Source of the DNA: Candidatus Latescibacterota bacterium
GTDB taxonomy: Bacteria; Krumholzibacteriota; Krumholzibacteriia; LZORAL124-64-63
Assembly: GCA_030658975.1 (NCBI GenBank)
Contig: JAUSBL010000031.1
Location: 1-53,950, forward strand
Reading direction: 5' to 3'
Length of the DNA stretch: 53,950 nt
Positions 33,267 through 41,775 of this stretch are shown one piece after another. Every line of letters starts with the position of its first letter. Within the stretch, counting starts at the first letter, position 1. The notes under the pieces were generated by a model. That model saw only the letters and a list, made by a program, of their open reading frames with translations. It had not been told where the DNA came from and ran no database searches. The position numbers were made by a program, and so were the translations under genes.

Positions 33267-33655
33267 CGGTACTCCTCGACGGTGTGGTCGGCGCTCGCGT
33301 CCAGACGCCCGAGCGCACCGGTGGGCAATTGCCAGAGTTCGGCCTCGCCCAGGGCCATGAGCACGCAGGCGCCCAGCGCGGTCCCGGTCCGTCCGACGGC
33401 CGCCGGGGCGTGGATCGTGTAGCAGAAGCCGGCCTGCAGGATCGCGCGGCAGACCTCCCGACCGTCCGGCAGGAACTCCGACAGGCGGATCCGCCCGTGC
33501 CGGACCACGAAATCCCCCGGGACTTGCGGGTGGTGGATCTGGTCCGGCGCCAGGCGGAGCCGGGCCGACCTTTCGCCCTCGAGCCGGGACAGGGCGCCCG
33601 GGCGTCGCACGAACAGGCGCGCATCGCGGATCAGTTCCAGGGTCGGCTCGGACAT
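33263..33655 (-). CDS. Stand-alone cyclic-nucleotide-binding-like domain protein
   Basis: 130 residues, single domain. The strands FVVRHGRIRLSEFLPDGREV and AILQAGFCYTI, then CVLMALGEAELWQLP, match the effector beta roll of Crp/Fnr proteins (GxVRL..L.DGREV...L..G), but the dimer helix and DNA-binding winged helix are absent. The phosphate-binding FGE and R-S/T pair are not evident, so nucleotide binding is doubtful. It may be a small sensor or adaptor. GAGGTGA lies eight bases before the ATG at 33655. It overlaps gpmI by four bases, which suggests a regulatory tie to glycolysis. Divergent from the thiamine operon. Confidence 0.7.
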   Translation of the reverse strand: MSEPTLELIRDARLFVRRPGALSRLEGERSARLRLAPDQIHHPQVPGDFVVRHGRIRLSEFLPDGREVCRAILQAGFCYTIHAPAAVGRTGTALGACVLMALGEAELWQLPTGALGRLDASADHTVEEYR

Positions 33656-33773
33656 CGCGGTCGTCACCTCGCGCCGTGCAGGTCTTCGTCTGTGTCGCCG
33701 TTGCCACGCGATGGTCGCGCGGGCAGACGTTAACACGGTCTCCCCCGCCTCGCCAGCGGCAGCCGGCGCTCCC

Positions 33774-33802
33774 TTGACACGCTCCGACAGCGGACCTATG
33801 GT
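33774..33802 (+). promoter_or_regulatory. Promoter of the thiamine salvage operon
   Basis: TTGACA, 17 bases, TATGGT, ending 18 bases before the riboswitch core. Perfect -35 and ideal spacing; start expected near 33809. Confidence 0.85.
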
Positions 33803-33811
33803 GGGCTGGTC

Positions 33812-33893
33812 AACCGTTAGGGGTGGCCTTCGAGGCCTGAGAGAGACCCTTGGAACCTGACCCGGGTCATGCCGGCGTAGGGAAACGGGAATC
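33812..33893 (+). ncRNA. TPP riboswitch (THI element)
   Basis: The conserved core is clear: GGGG near 33820, CTGAGA at 33837-33842, ACCCTTGGAACCTGA at 33846-33860, CCGGGTCATGCCGGCGTAGGGA at 33862-33883. It lies in the leader of the receptor/thiN/symporter operon and switches it off when thiamine diphosphate is plentiful. Confidence 0.97.
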
Positions 33894-33912
33894 TGCAACG
33901 ACCGCCATGCGG

Positions 33913-33945
33913 CCGGCCCCCTCGACGGAGCCGGCGTTTGTTTTA
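33913..33945 (+). terminator. Attenuator hairpin of the TPP riboswitch
   Basis: CCGGCCCC (33913-33920) can pair with GGAGCCGG-like bases at 33927-33934 (five pairs, one mismatch, two pairs), followed by GTTTGTTTTA. It sits about 20 bases after the aptamer, where a transcription-termination platform is expected. Confidence 0.65.
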
Positions 33946-33983
33946 TCGCCGCCGGTTCCAAGACCCTTCAGGGAGGAACCACC

Positions 33984-36257
33984 ATGGCGCGCTTCCCCGT
34001 CGCGGCCGGCCCCGGCGCCGCGGCCATCGCCTGCCTTCTGATCGCAGCCGCGGCTCCGGCGGCCGAACCCGGCGCCGCGCTCTCCGACACCGTCGGCCTG
34101 GGCTGGGCCCCCGAAGTGGTCGTCACGGCCTCGCGGTACGGCGAGGAAGTGCGGTTCAGCCAGCACAACATCACGGCCGCGGAACTGCAGGACCGCCTCG
34201 GCGCCGCCGACCTGCCCCTGCTGCTCGAGGACACCCCCGGCCTGCACGCCACGTCCGACGCCGGCAACGGCGTCGGCTACACCTACCTGAACATCCGCGG
34301 CTTCGACCAGAAGCGCGTGGGCGTGATGATCAACGGCATCCCATTGAACGATCCCGAGGACCACCAGGTCTACTGGGTGGACGTGCCCGACCTGGCCGCG
34401 TCGCTGCAGGACGTCCAGGTCCAGCGCGGCATCACCAACTCGCTGGGCGCGCCGACCGCCATCGGCGGCACCGTGAACCACGTCACCGAGGAACTCGGCG
34501 ACGAGCCCTCCGGCCGCGTCGCCCTGCAGGGCGGCAGCTTCGGCACCCGCCGCGGGTCGGTCGCCTGGCAGACCGGGCTGATCGGCGGCGGCTTCAGCAG
34601 CGCCGCCCGCTGGTCGCGGATCGTCAGCGACGGCTTCCGCGACCGCACCGGCAGCCGCCTGTGGGGCGTGTTCTGGAGCGGGCGCTGGACCGGCGGGAGC
34701 CAGTCGCTGCAGGCCAACGTCTACACGGGGCACGAGGTCAGCCGGCACGGCTGGAACGCGGCCGCCGAAGCGGACCTGCTCGTCGACCGGCGCGCCAACC
34801 CCGAGACCTACCCGCACGCCGTCGACGACTTCCGGCAGCCCCACTACGAGCTGCACCACCGCTGGGTCCTGTCCGACCGCGTGACCCTGGTGCAGGCCGC
34901 CTACCTGATCCACGGCGAGGGGTTCTACGAGAACCTGAAGGAGGGGGTGCGGGCCGGCGACTACAGCCTCGACCACAGCCTCGACCTGAACGCGGACGAC
35001 GAGGTCGACCTCGTGCGCCGCAAGCTCGTGGACAAGGACCAGCTCGGCTGGGTGCCCCACCTGGAGATCCGCCACGCCGGCGGCCGCACCATCCTGGGCG
35101 GCGACCTCTACGACTTCCACAGCGACCACCACGGCGACGTGCTGTCGGTCGTCGGCGTCGCCGACGGCCTGCAGGGCGTGGACTACTACCGCTACACCGG
35201 CGACAAGCAGGCGCAGAGCGTCTTCGTCAACACGATGTTCGAGGCGGCGCCGGGCCTCACCCTCATCGCCGACCTGCAGCTCCAGCACAAGCAGTACGTC
35301 TTCCGGCAGGCCGCGCTGGGCAACTTCACCGGCACGGACCGCCACGCCTACGAGGTGAGCTACGACTGGTTCAACCCCAAGGGCGGCGTGCACTGGGAGC
35401 TGCCGTCGCGGCCGTGGGGCGGGCGGGCGACCGCCTACCTCCACGTCGGCGTGACCCGCCGCGAGCCGACCGACGGCGAGCTCTACGACACCTGGTACGG
35501 ACCCGACGACCTGGGCGTCGCGCCGCTGTTCCGCACCAGCCGCGGGGTGGACGAGGACGGCGACGGGGACACCGACTACCTGCAGTGGTCCGACCCCTAC
35601 GTCCGCGAGGAGAAGGCCGTCGACTGGGAGCTGGGCTGGTCGTGGCGCGGCGAGCGCCTGAGCTGGACGCTGAACGGGTACTGGATGGACTTCACGAACG
35701 AGATCGTGCCCTACGGCGCGGTCGACGACGAGGGCGCCGCGATCCGCGGCAACGCCGAGCGCACCCTGCACCGCGGGGTGGAGCTGGGCCTGACCGCGCG
35801 CCTGGCGGACCGTCACGAGCTGCGGGTGGCCGCTTCGCGCAGCTGGGACGAGTTCGACGCCTACGTCGCGACCCTCGATCCCGAGACCTGGGAGAGCGGC
35901 AGCTTCGACTACGGCGGCAACCCGATCCCGCTGTTCCCGCGGCACCTCGCGAGCCTGACCCTGGCGTCGGACTTCGGCGCCTTCGACACCCGCGTGCGCC
36001 TGCGCAGCGTGGGCCGCCAGCACCTCGACGCCACGGGGCGCGGCGAGCGCACGATCGACGGCTACGCGACCCTGGACCTGGGCGCGGGCTGGGATCTCGC
36101 GGACCTGGGCGGGGGCCTGCGCGGGGCGCGCCTCTCGCTGGACGTGCGCAACGTCCTGGATGCCGAGTACGAGACCAACGGCTACTGGTTCGGCGGCCGC
36201 TGGCTGATCCCGGCCGCCGGCCGCAACCTCGAGGCGGGCGTGCGCTACGACTTCTAG
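33984..36257 (+). CDS. TonB-dependent receptor, probably for thiamine
   Basis: 757 residues. Signal peptide (AAIACLLIAAAAPAAA-like core), then a TonB box APEVVVTASRY near residue 42, a plug domain (DLPLLLEDTPGLHATSD, YLNIRGFDQKRVGVMINGIP, with the usual GVMINGxPLNDPE), and a 22-strand barrel ending in an aromatic strand (LEAGVRYDF, C-terminal Phe). It is the first gene behind a TPP riboswitch and directly precedes thiamine pyrophosphokinase, so thiamine (or its phosphates) is the likely ligand. Energy would come from TonB/ExbBD such as those at 13521-16448. GGAGG lies nine bases before the ATG. Confidence 0.93.
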   Translation: MARFPVAAGPGAAAIACLLIAAAAPAAEPGAALSDTVGLGWAPEVVVTASRYGEEVRFSQHNITAAELQDRLGAADLPLLLEDTPGLHATSDAGNGVGYTYLNIRGFDQKRVGVMINGIPLNDPEDHQVYWVDVPDLAASLQDVQVQRGITNSLGAPTAIGGTVNHVTEELGDEPSGRVALQGGSFGTRRGSVAWQTGLIGGGFSSAARWSRIVSDGFRDRTGSRLWGVFWSGRWTGGSQSLQANVYTGHEVSRHGWNAAAEADLLVDRRANPETYPHAVDDFRQPHYELHHRWVLSDRVTLVQAAYLIHGEGFYENLKEGVRAGDYSLDHSLDLNADDEVDLVRRKLVDKDQLGWVPHLEIRHAGGRTILGGDLYDFHSDHHGDVLSVVGVADGLQGVDYYRYTGDKQAQSVFVNTMFEAAPGLTLIADLQLQHKQYVFRQAALGNFTGTDRHAYEVSYDWFNPKGGVHWELPSRPWGGRATAYLHVGVTRREPTDGELYDTWYGPDDLGVAPLFRTSRGVDEDGDGDTDYLQWSDPYVREEKAVDWELGWSWRGERLSWTLNGYWMDFTNEIVPYGAVDDEGAAIRGNAERTLHRGVELGLTARLADRHELRVAASRSWDEFDAYVATLDPETWESGSFDYGGNPIPLFPRHLASLTLASDFGAFDTRVRLRSVGRQHLDATGRGERTIDGYATLDLGAGWDLADLGGGLRGARLSLDVRNVLDAEYETNGYWFGGRWLIPAAGRNLEAGVRYDF

Positions 36258-36264
36258 GGGGACG

Positions 36265-36945
36265 ATGACCGGGCTCGACCTGATCCTGATGCCCCGGAGC
36301 GGCCGGCGCGCGGTCGTGCTGGCCGACGGCGAGCCGCCGCCGCCGCGCCTGCTGGCCGCGCACCTGGCGATCGCCGACCTCTTCCTCTGCGCGGACGCGG
36401 CAGGCCGGCCCTACGACCGGTTGCCGCGCCTGCCGGACGCGGTCGTGGGCGACCTCGACACCCTGGGCGGGGAAGTCCGCGACGTGCCGGCCGGCGTGCG
36501 GGTGGTGCGCGACGCGCAGCAGGACACGACCGACGCGGAGAAGGCCCTGGACTTCGCCGCGCAGGCGGGCTGCCGCGAAGCCGTGCTGCTGGGTGGAGGC
36601 GGCGGCCTGCTCGACCACGCCCTGCACAACGCGCTGCTGCCGGAACGCTGGGCCGGCCGGCTGCGGCTGCAACTGGCGGACGCGCTGACGGCGGCGGTGA
36701 GGGCGGGCGCGGGCGAGTCGTTCACGTGGGACCTGCCCGACGGCGCCGCGATCTCGCTGCTGCCGCTGCCGGGCGGCGCGCGCGGCGTCACCTGCGACGG
36801 CGTGCGCTTCCCGCTGCGGGACGCCGCGGTGGACGGCCGCGGTCCGGCCACCGTCTCCAACACGGTCGCCGGCGGTCCCGTGCGGCTGTCGGTCGCCGGG
36901 GGATCGTTGCTGGTGGTCGTGCGGCGCGGCGGCGCCGCCCCATGA
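36265..36945 (+). CDS. thiN: Thiamine pyrophosphokinase
   Basis: 226 residues; transfers pyrophosphate from ATP to thiamine to make TPP. Motifs: LFLCADAAGRPYDRL, the metal and ATP site DAVVGDLDTL, the signature QDTTDAEKALDFA, GGGGGLLDHALHN (the GGxxxRxDH-like element, here with Leu-Leu in place of Arg) and, in the C-terminal thiamine-binding sandwich, ATVSNTVAG. It starts seven bases after the receptor gene and overlaps the symporter by four bases. With transport genes on both sides, and no thiC/thiE nearby, the operon salvages rather than makes thiamine. Confidence 0.93.
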   Translation: MTGLDLILMPRSGRRAVVLADGEPPPPRLLAAHLAIADLFLCADAAGRPYDRLPRLPDAVVGDLDTLGGEVRDVPAGVRVVRDAQQDTTDAEKALDFAAQAGCREAVLLGGGGGLLDHALHNALLPERWAGRLRLQLADALTAAVRAGAGESFTWDLPDGAAISLLPLPGGARGVTCDGVRFPLRDAAVDGRGPATVSNTVAGGPVRLSVAGGSLLVVVRRGGAAP

Positions 36946-38303
36946 TCATCGTCGCCGCCTACGCCCTGTTCCTGACCTACGCGGTGATGCGCCTGTTCCG
37001 CGCGCCGGCCCGCGACGAGACCGACTACCTGCTCGCCGGCCGGCGTCTGACCTTGCCCGCCTTCGTGGCGACCACGGTCTCGACCTGGTACGGCGGCATC
37101 CTGGGCGTCGGCGAGTACGCCTGGACCTACGGCGTTTCCAACTGGCTGGTCTTCGGCCTGCCCTACTACCTCTACGCGCTGGTCTTCGCCCTGGTCCTGG
37201 CCCGGCGCGCGCGGCGCGGCCGGGCGCTGACCATGCCCGACCTGCTGCAGGAGCGCTACGGCACGCGCACGGCGGTGCTGGGCGCGACGGTGATCTTCGT
37301 GATGACGGTGCCGGCGGCCTACGTGCTGATGCTCGGCGTGCTGTTCGAGATGGCGACGGGCTGGCCGCTGTGGCTCGGCGTCGCGCTGGGGACGGCGCTG
37401 TCGGTGGGCTACGTGATGCGCGGGGGCCTGCGCGCGGTGGTGGGCACCGACATCGTGCAGTTCGTCCTGATGTTCCTGGGCTTCCTGGTGCTCGTGCCGG
37501 TGTGCGTCGCGAAGTTCGGGGGCTGGGACTTCCTGCGCGACGCCCTGCCGCCGCAGCACCTGACCTGGCACGGCGGCCGCGGCTTCCAGGCCGTCGCGGT
37601 CTGGTACGTGATCGCGGCGTCGACGCTCGTCGAGCCGGCCTTCTACCAGCGCTGCTGCGCCGCGCGCGACGAGCGCACGGCCCGGCGCGGCCTGCTCGTC
37701 TCGATCCTGTTCTGGATCGTGTTCGACTTCCTGACCACCACGGCGGGGCTCTACGCGCGCGCCGTCCTGCCCGGCCTCGCGGAGCCGGTGGCCGCGTTCC
37801 CGCGGCTGGCGGCGGTCGCCCTGCCGCCGCTGCTGCAGGGCCTGTTCATGACGAGCCTGCTGGCGACGATCATGTCCACGGTCGATTCCTACGCCTTCAT
37901 CGCCGCGATCACCGGCGGCCGCGACGTCTGGCTGCGCCTCAGGACCGGCGGCTCTCCGGCCGACGACCCCCGCTCCATGGCGGCGGTGCGCGCCGGCCTG
38001 CTCGCGACCTCGGTCCTCGCCGTCGCGCTGGCCCTGTGGTCGGGATCCGTGGTCGGCCTCTGGCACCACCTCGGCAGCGTGGGCACGCCCGTCCTGCTGC
38101 TGCCGATCACCCTCGGCCACTCGCGCTGGCGCCCGCGGCCGGGCCGCGCCACCGCCTCGATGCTCGCCGCCGGCGGCGTCGCGCTGGTCTGGCTGGCATT
38201 GGGCCGCGGCGGGCCGTGGCTCGGGATCGAACCCATTTTCCCGGGGCTGCTCGTCTCCGCAGCGGTGCTGCTGCCCGGACTCCGGCGCCAGCCAACTCCA
38301 TGA
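36942..38303 (+). CDS. Sodium:solute symporter family protein, predicted thiamine transporter (ThiV-like)
   Basis: 453 residues, about 12-13 membrane helices of the SSS (LeuT-like) fold. The N-terminal signature DYLLAGRRLTLPAFVATTVS, then TWYGGILGVGEYAWTYG, and the Na-site region LFMTSLLATIMSTVDSYAFI are typical. It is the third gene of the TPP-riboswitch operon, overlapping thiN by four bases (ATGA). SSS members under TPP-riboswitch control have been proposed as thiamine importers (ThiV); the substrate here is inferred from context only. It ends one base from the convergent 38305-39132 gene. Confidence 0.9.
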   Translation: MIIVAAYALFLTYAVMRLFRAPARDETDYLLAGRRLTLPAFVATTVSTWYGGILGVGEYAWTYGVSNWLVFGLPYYLYALVFALVLARRARRGRALTMPDLLQERYGTRTAVLGATVIFVMTVPAAYVLMLGVLFEMATGWPLWLGVALGTALSVGYVMRGGLRAVVGTDIVQFVLMFLGFLVLVPVCVAKFGGWDFLRDALPPQHLTWHGGRGFQAVAVWYVIAASTLVEPAFYQRCCAARDERTARRGLLVSILFWIVFDFLTTTAGLYARAVLPGLAEPVAAFPRLAAVALPPLLQGLFMTSLLATIMSTVDSYAFIAAITGGRDVWLRLRTGGSPADDPRSMAAVRAGLLATSVLAVALALWSGSVVGLWHHLGSVGTPVLLLPITLGHSRWRPRPGRATASMLAAGGVALVWLALGRGGPWLGIEPIFPGLLVSAAVLLPGLRRQPTP

Positions 38304-38304
38304 C

Positions 38305-39132
38305 CTAGAATAACTTGTAGGTCACGCCGAATCCGAAGATCTCCCGCCACCGCCCCCGGTCGGAGATCTCCCGGTCGTAGAGCCACTCCAGGAACAGCGT
38401 GGTCTGGATGTACTTCGAGACCTGCGCCGAGAACTTCGTCTCCAGGGCGGCGTCGGTGCCCTGCCAGTCGTCGCCGTACGTCTCGTCGAGGTTGCTGGTG
38501 ACGGCCTGGAAGACGCGCAGCTTCGAGACGACGTTCAGCTGGGGGTTGAAGGTGTGCGTCAGGTCCGAGACCCACTCCAGACCGGCGTCCTGGACCGTCG
38601 CGACCCGGTAGGCCGTGCGCTGGCGCACGCCGAGTCCGACACGGGTCGACAGGTCGGTCGTCTCGCTCTTGACCAGTTGCCGGCCGAGACCCGCGGACTC
38701 GGTCAGCAGGGCCGGCGTCAGCGGATGGTCATTGCCGTCGTGGAACTGGGTCTCGGCCGCGAAGGCCACATACGGCGTGATCGGGTGCTCGAGACCGAAG
38801 CGCAGCAGCGACTCGAGGAAGATGCGGTCGGTCGACTTCAGCGGCGAGGACCACACCTTGCCGGACGCGGTCTCTTTCTCCTGGTGGGTCTGGCCGTAGG
38901 TGAGCTTCAGCGTGTTCTTCCAGTTCGTGGAGACGTTGAGGTCCTTCTGCGCCGCAACGTCGCCGCTGAAGGTCCAGACCACCGTGCCCAGCTCGCTGCC
39001 GGCCCAGGATCCGCTGTACCCGCTCTGGCTGAACATCAGCCCCAGGTCCGCCGACTTCTGCCATTCCCCGGCCGACGCGCCGGAACAAACTGCGACCAGC
39101 GCCGCCACTATCAGGGCATGTCTCGACTTCAC
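38305..39132 (-). CDS. Secreted beta-barrel-like protein, DUF3078-type
   Basis: 275 residues with a signal peptide (ALIVAALVAVCSGASA). The mature part is a series of amphipathic beta strands (WQKSADLGLMFSQSGYSGSW; LNVSTNWKNTLKLTYGQTHQ) ending in an aromatic strand with C-terminal Phe (IFGFGVTYKLF), as for an outer-membrane barrel. The opening SGYSGSWAGSE pattern with a GG/WxxG segment resembles DUF3078 proteins of Bacteroidetes. The start is GTG with GGAGG six bases ahead. Function unknown. Convergent with the symporter, one base apart. Confidence 0.82.
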   Translation of the reverse strand: MKSRHALIVAALVAVCSGASAGEWQKSADLGLMFSQSGYSGSWAGSELGTVVWTFSGDVAAQKDLNVSTNWKNTLKLTYGQTHQEKETASGKVWSSPLKSTDRIFLESLLRFGLEHPITPYVAFAAETQFHDGNDHPLTPALLTESAGLGRQLVKSETTDLSTRVGLGVRQRTAYRVATVQDAGLEWVSDLTHTFNPQLNVVSKLRVFQAVTSNLDETYGDDWQGTDAALETKFSAQVSKYIQTTLFLEWLYDREISDRGRWREIFGFGVTYKLF

Positions 39133-39319
39133 ACCGAACCTCCGGATTGCGGTTCACGAACCAAGCGATTGCCGGCGCCGATATTAACGACGACGGCGGC
39201 GCTTCGCAACCTGACACGTTCCATCCTCAATCATCGATGGCGTCTCAGGGTGCCGCCGCGTTCCCGTTCCATCGCCCCCCACAGCGTAATTCCCCGGCCG
39301 CGCGCCCCTGGATGTGTAC

Positions 39320-39325
39320 TATAAT
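39320..39325 (+). promoter_or_regulatory. Probable -10 box for the LamG/Ig protein gene
   Basis: A perfect TATAAT lies 56 bases before the ATG at 39382. No good -35 at the usual spacing, so an activator may be needed. Confidence 0.5.
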
Positions 39326-39381
39326 TCCGCGGGGTTTCCGTCACGCCATGATGAAGAATCGCCGGAACGAGGGGGTTATTC

Positions 39382-41769
39382 ATGCGTCCATTCACCAGGA
39401 TCGGCGTCGCGTTTCTGTTGCTCACGATCGCCGTCGGGCCTGCCGTCGCGCAGGAGTTCACGCCCGACGAGCACACTCTTTTGCTTCTCCACGGCAACGG
39501 GAACCTGCTGGGCGCGGCCGGCGAAAGCCCGGCCTCGGCGTCGGGCATCGGCTACACGGCCGGCGTGTTCGGCCAGGCCATCGATCTGCCGGAAGGGTCG
39601 CAACTGCGCTACGCCGCGGCCAACAATCTGGTCATGGCGGCGGGAACCATCGAGTTCTGGCTCAAGCCGCACTGGGCCGGCAATGACGGCCAAACCTACC
39701 TGATGCTGACCTGGGGGACGTGGGGCGGCCTGTTGCTGGCCAAGGACGGCGCCGACAACCTGCGGATCATGATCAACCGGTGGAGCGACCACGGCCTGCC
39801 CGAACGCGGCGCGAGTTGCAACGTGGCCGGCGAGTGGGCGGCCGAACAGTGGCACCATTGCGCGTTCACCTGGGACAGCGACTTTGCCCGCGTCTACATC
39901 GACGGCGTGTTGCGAAGCGAAGAGGGCGTGGGCTTCACGCCGCCGGCGATCTCGGCCACGCAGTTCCAGATCGGCGGCGAGGGCGTCGACGGCACGCTCA
40001 AGGGCGCGATCGATGAATGGCGCATCAGCAACGTCGTGCGCAGCGCGGCGGAGATCGAAGCGTCCTTCCTGGCGGGGCTGGCGGTCACCGATCTGGCGGC
40101 GGCGCCGCGCACGGCCAAGCTATGGGTGACCTGGCCCGTGTACGTGACGCTGACGGCCACGACGCAGGTCGGCGAGGTCGGGATCCCGCAGAGCGCCGCC
40201 GTCTGGTCGACCAGCGACGCGAATGTCGTGAGCGTGCAGCCCGGCGGCGACCTGCGCGCCGTGGGCGAAGGAACGGCCACGCTGACGGCGACCTACCGGG
40301 GTCAGTCGGCGTCGTGCGAACTGCAGGTGCGGGCGCCGGTCCTGGCGCCGACGCACGAAGCGCTGCCGAACGACCTGTCGACGCCCGCGGCCGACGCGAT
40401 CTGGGAGGTGCCGGTGCTGGTCATCAGGTACTTCGCGACGGCGGACGGGGTCAACCTGGACACGTCCGTCTCGCCGGACTTCTGGTGGTTGAACCCGCTG
40501 ACCCTGGCCCAGCTGGATGCCGACGTGCTGGCGATGAACCGCCGCACGAAGTTCGCCCTGGAGCAGGGCAGCCGGTTCCGCGCGTACGGCGACCCGCAGG
40601 CGCGGCCGTCGCTGGGTTACCGGGTGGTCGACCAGATCACCGTGTACGAACAGACGCCGCCCGGCAAGATCATCGGCTACGACCAGGGCGACCCGTTGTG
40701 GGAAGCGGACTGGTTCGCGATCTTCGATCGCCTCGACGTGCGCCACTACGTGGAAGACCTGGGCGTCAAGGAGATCTGGGTCTGGACGGGTGGCCTGGGG
40801 CGTTTCCCCTGCTTCGACCCGGTCATGCACGACGTGGCCGATTTCCGCGCCGGCTGGGAATCGAACATGTCGAGCCCGCTGACGGGCGACATCTCCAACA
40901 GCAACCGCGACCCGTCCGACCTGCCGGTCTACGACAAGTCCTACGTCGTCTACGGCTACAACTTCCGCCGCAGCCAGGCCGAGGCGATCCACGACCACGG
41001 GCACCAGCTGGAATCGCAGTTCGCCTGGGTGAACGAGCAGCAGGACGGCAACACCGATCTCTTCTGGAAGCAGTGGCGCGGCCAGGACCAGGACGGCAAC
41101 AAGGTGACCGGCCGCTGCGGCGACACGCACAGCCCGCCCAACACGCTGGCCGACTACGACTACGAGAACCAGGCGGTGGTCCTCAGCGACATCGCCGACT
41201 GGACCGCCGACGGCTCGGGCGCCTACGCGCCGGTGAACGTCGACACCTGGGGATCGCTGGTGTGGCCGTGGCCCGACGGCGTGACGGACTTCAGCCAGCG
41301 CGTCGAAACGCAGTGGTACATGTACTGGATGATGAGCATGCCGGGCTTCGACAACGGCCTGGCGTACGGCGGCGAGGCGCTCGGCAACTGGTGGGAATTC
41401 ATCGGCGACTGGGACCAGGCGGTCGCGGCGGGGCACGGGCTGCACGGACCCGACAGCCTGACCGCCGCGCCGCAGTCGGGCGACGAGGCGGCGCTGCCGA
41501 TGATCCGCTTCCTGCTGGCCAATCCGTCGCCGGGGACCTCGTCGTTCGAGGTGATCTCCTCCGGGCGCGGCCGGCTCGAGGTGGGCGTGTACGACGTGCG
41601 CGGCCACCTGGTGCGGCAGCTCCACCGCGGCGCCGGCAGCGCGCTGCCGATGTCGTTCACCTGGGACGCGCGCGATGAGGCGGGCCGCGCCGTGGCGGCC
41701 GGCACCTATCTGATCCGCGTGCGCGACGAGGCGCGGCTGGCGACGCACAAGATGGTGATCGTCAGATAG
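39382..41769 (+). CDS. Secreted LamG/Ig protein with uncharacterised central domain and T9SS-type tail
   Basis: 795 residues. Signal peptide ending PAVAQ; residues about 30-230 form a LamG/concanavalin-like domain (TIEFWLKPHWAGNDGQ, EQWHHCAFTWDSDFARVYID, GAIDEWRISNVVRSAAEIE). Then a BIG2-type Ig module (AAVWSTSDANVVSVQPGGDL, GEGTATLTATYRG). Residues about 330-690 form a domain I do not recognise, with WVWTGGLGRFP, EAIHDHGHQLESQF, CGDTHSPPNT and MYWMMSMPGF; the HDHGHQLE stretch could bind metal. The end is a FlgD/T9SS-like sorting domain (VYDVRGHLVRQLH, WDARDEAGRAVAAGTYLIRV, HKMVIVR), lacking the usual PNPFNP (here ANPSPG). GAGGGGG lies seven bases before the ATG. Confidence 0.85.
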   Translation: MRPFTRIGVAFLLLTIAVGPAVAQEFTPDEHTLLLLHGNGNLLGAAGESPASASGIGYTAGVFGQAIDLPEGSQLRYAAANNLVMAAGTIEFWLKPHWAGNDGQTYLMLTWGTWGGLLLAKDGADNLRIMINRWSDHGLPERGASCNVAGEWAAEQWHHCAFTWDSDFARVYIDGVLRSEEGVGFTPPAISATQFQIGGEGVDGTLKGAIDEWRISNVVRSAAEIEASFLAGLAVTDLAAAPRTAKLWVTWPVYVTLTATTQVGEVGIPQSAAVWSTSDANVVSVQPGGDLRAVGEGTATLTATYRGQSASCELQVRAPVLAPTHEALPNDLSTPAADAIWEVPVLVIRYFATADGVNLDTSVSPDFWWLNPLTLAQLDADVLAMNRRTKFALEQGSRFRAYGDPQARPSLGYRVVDQITVYEQTPPGKIIGYDQGDPLWEADWFAIFDRLDVRHYVEDLGVKEIWVWTGGLGRFPCFDPVMHDVADFRAGWESNMSSPLTGDISNSNRDPSDLPVYDKSYVVYGYNFRRSQAEAIHDHGHQLESQFAWVNEQQDGNTDLFWKQWRGQDQDGNKVTGRCGDTHSPPNTLADYDYENQAVVLSDIADWTADGSGAYAPVNVDTWGSLVWPWPDGVTDFSQRVETQWYMYWMMSMPGFDNGLAYGGEALGNWWEFIGDWDQAVAAGHGLHGPDSLTAAPQSGDEAALPMIRFLLANPSPGTSSFEVISSGRGRLEVGVYDVRGHLVRQLHRGAGSALPMSFTWDARDEAGRAVAAGTYLIRVRDEARLATHKMVIVR

Positions 41770-41775
41770 GCGAGG

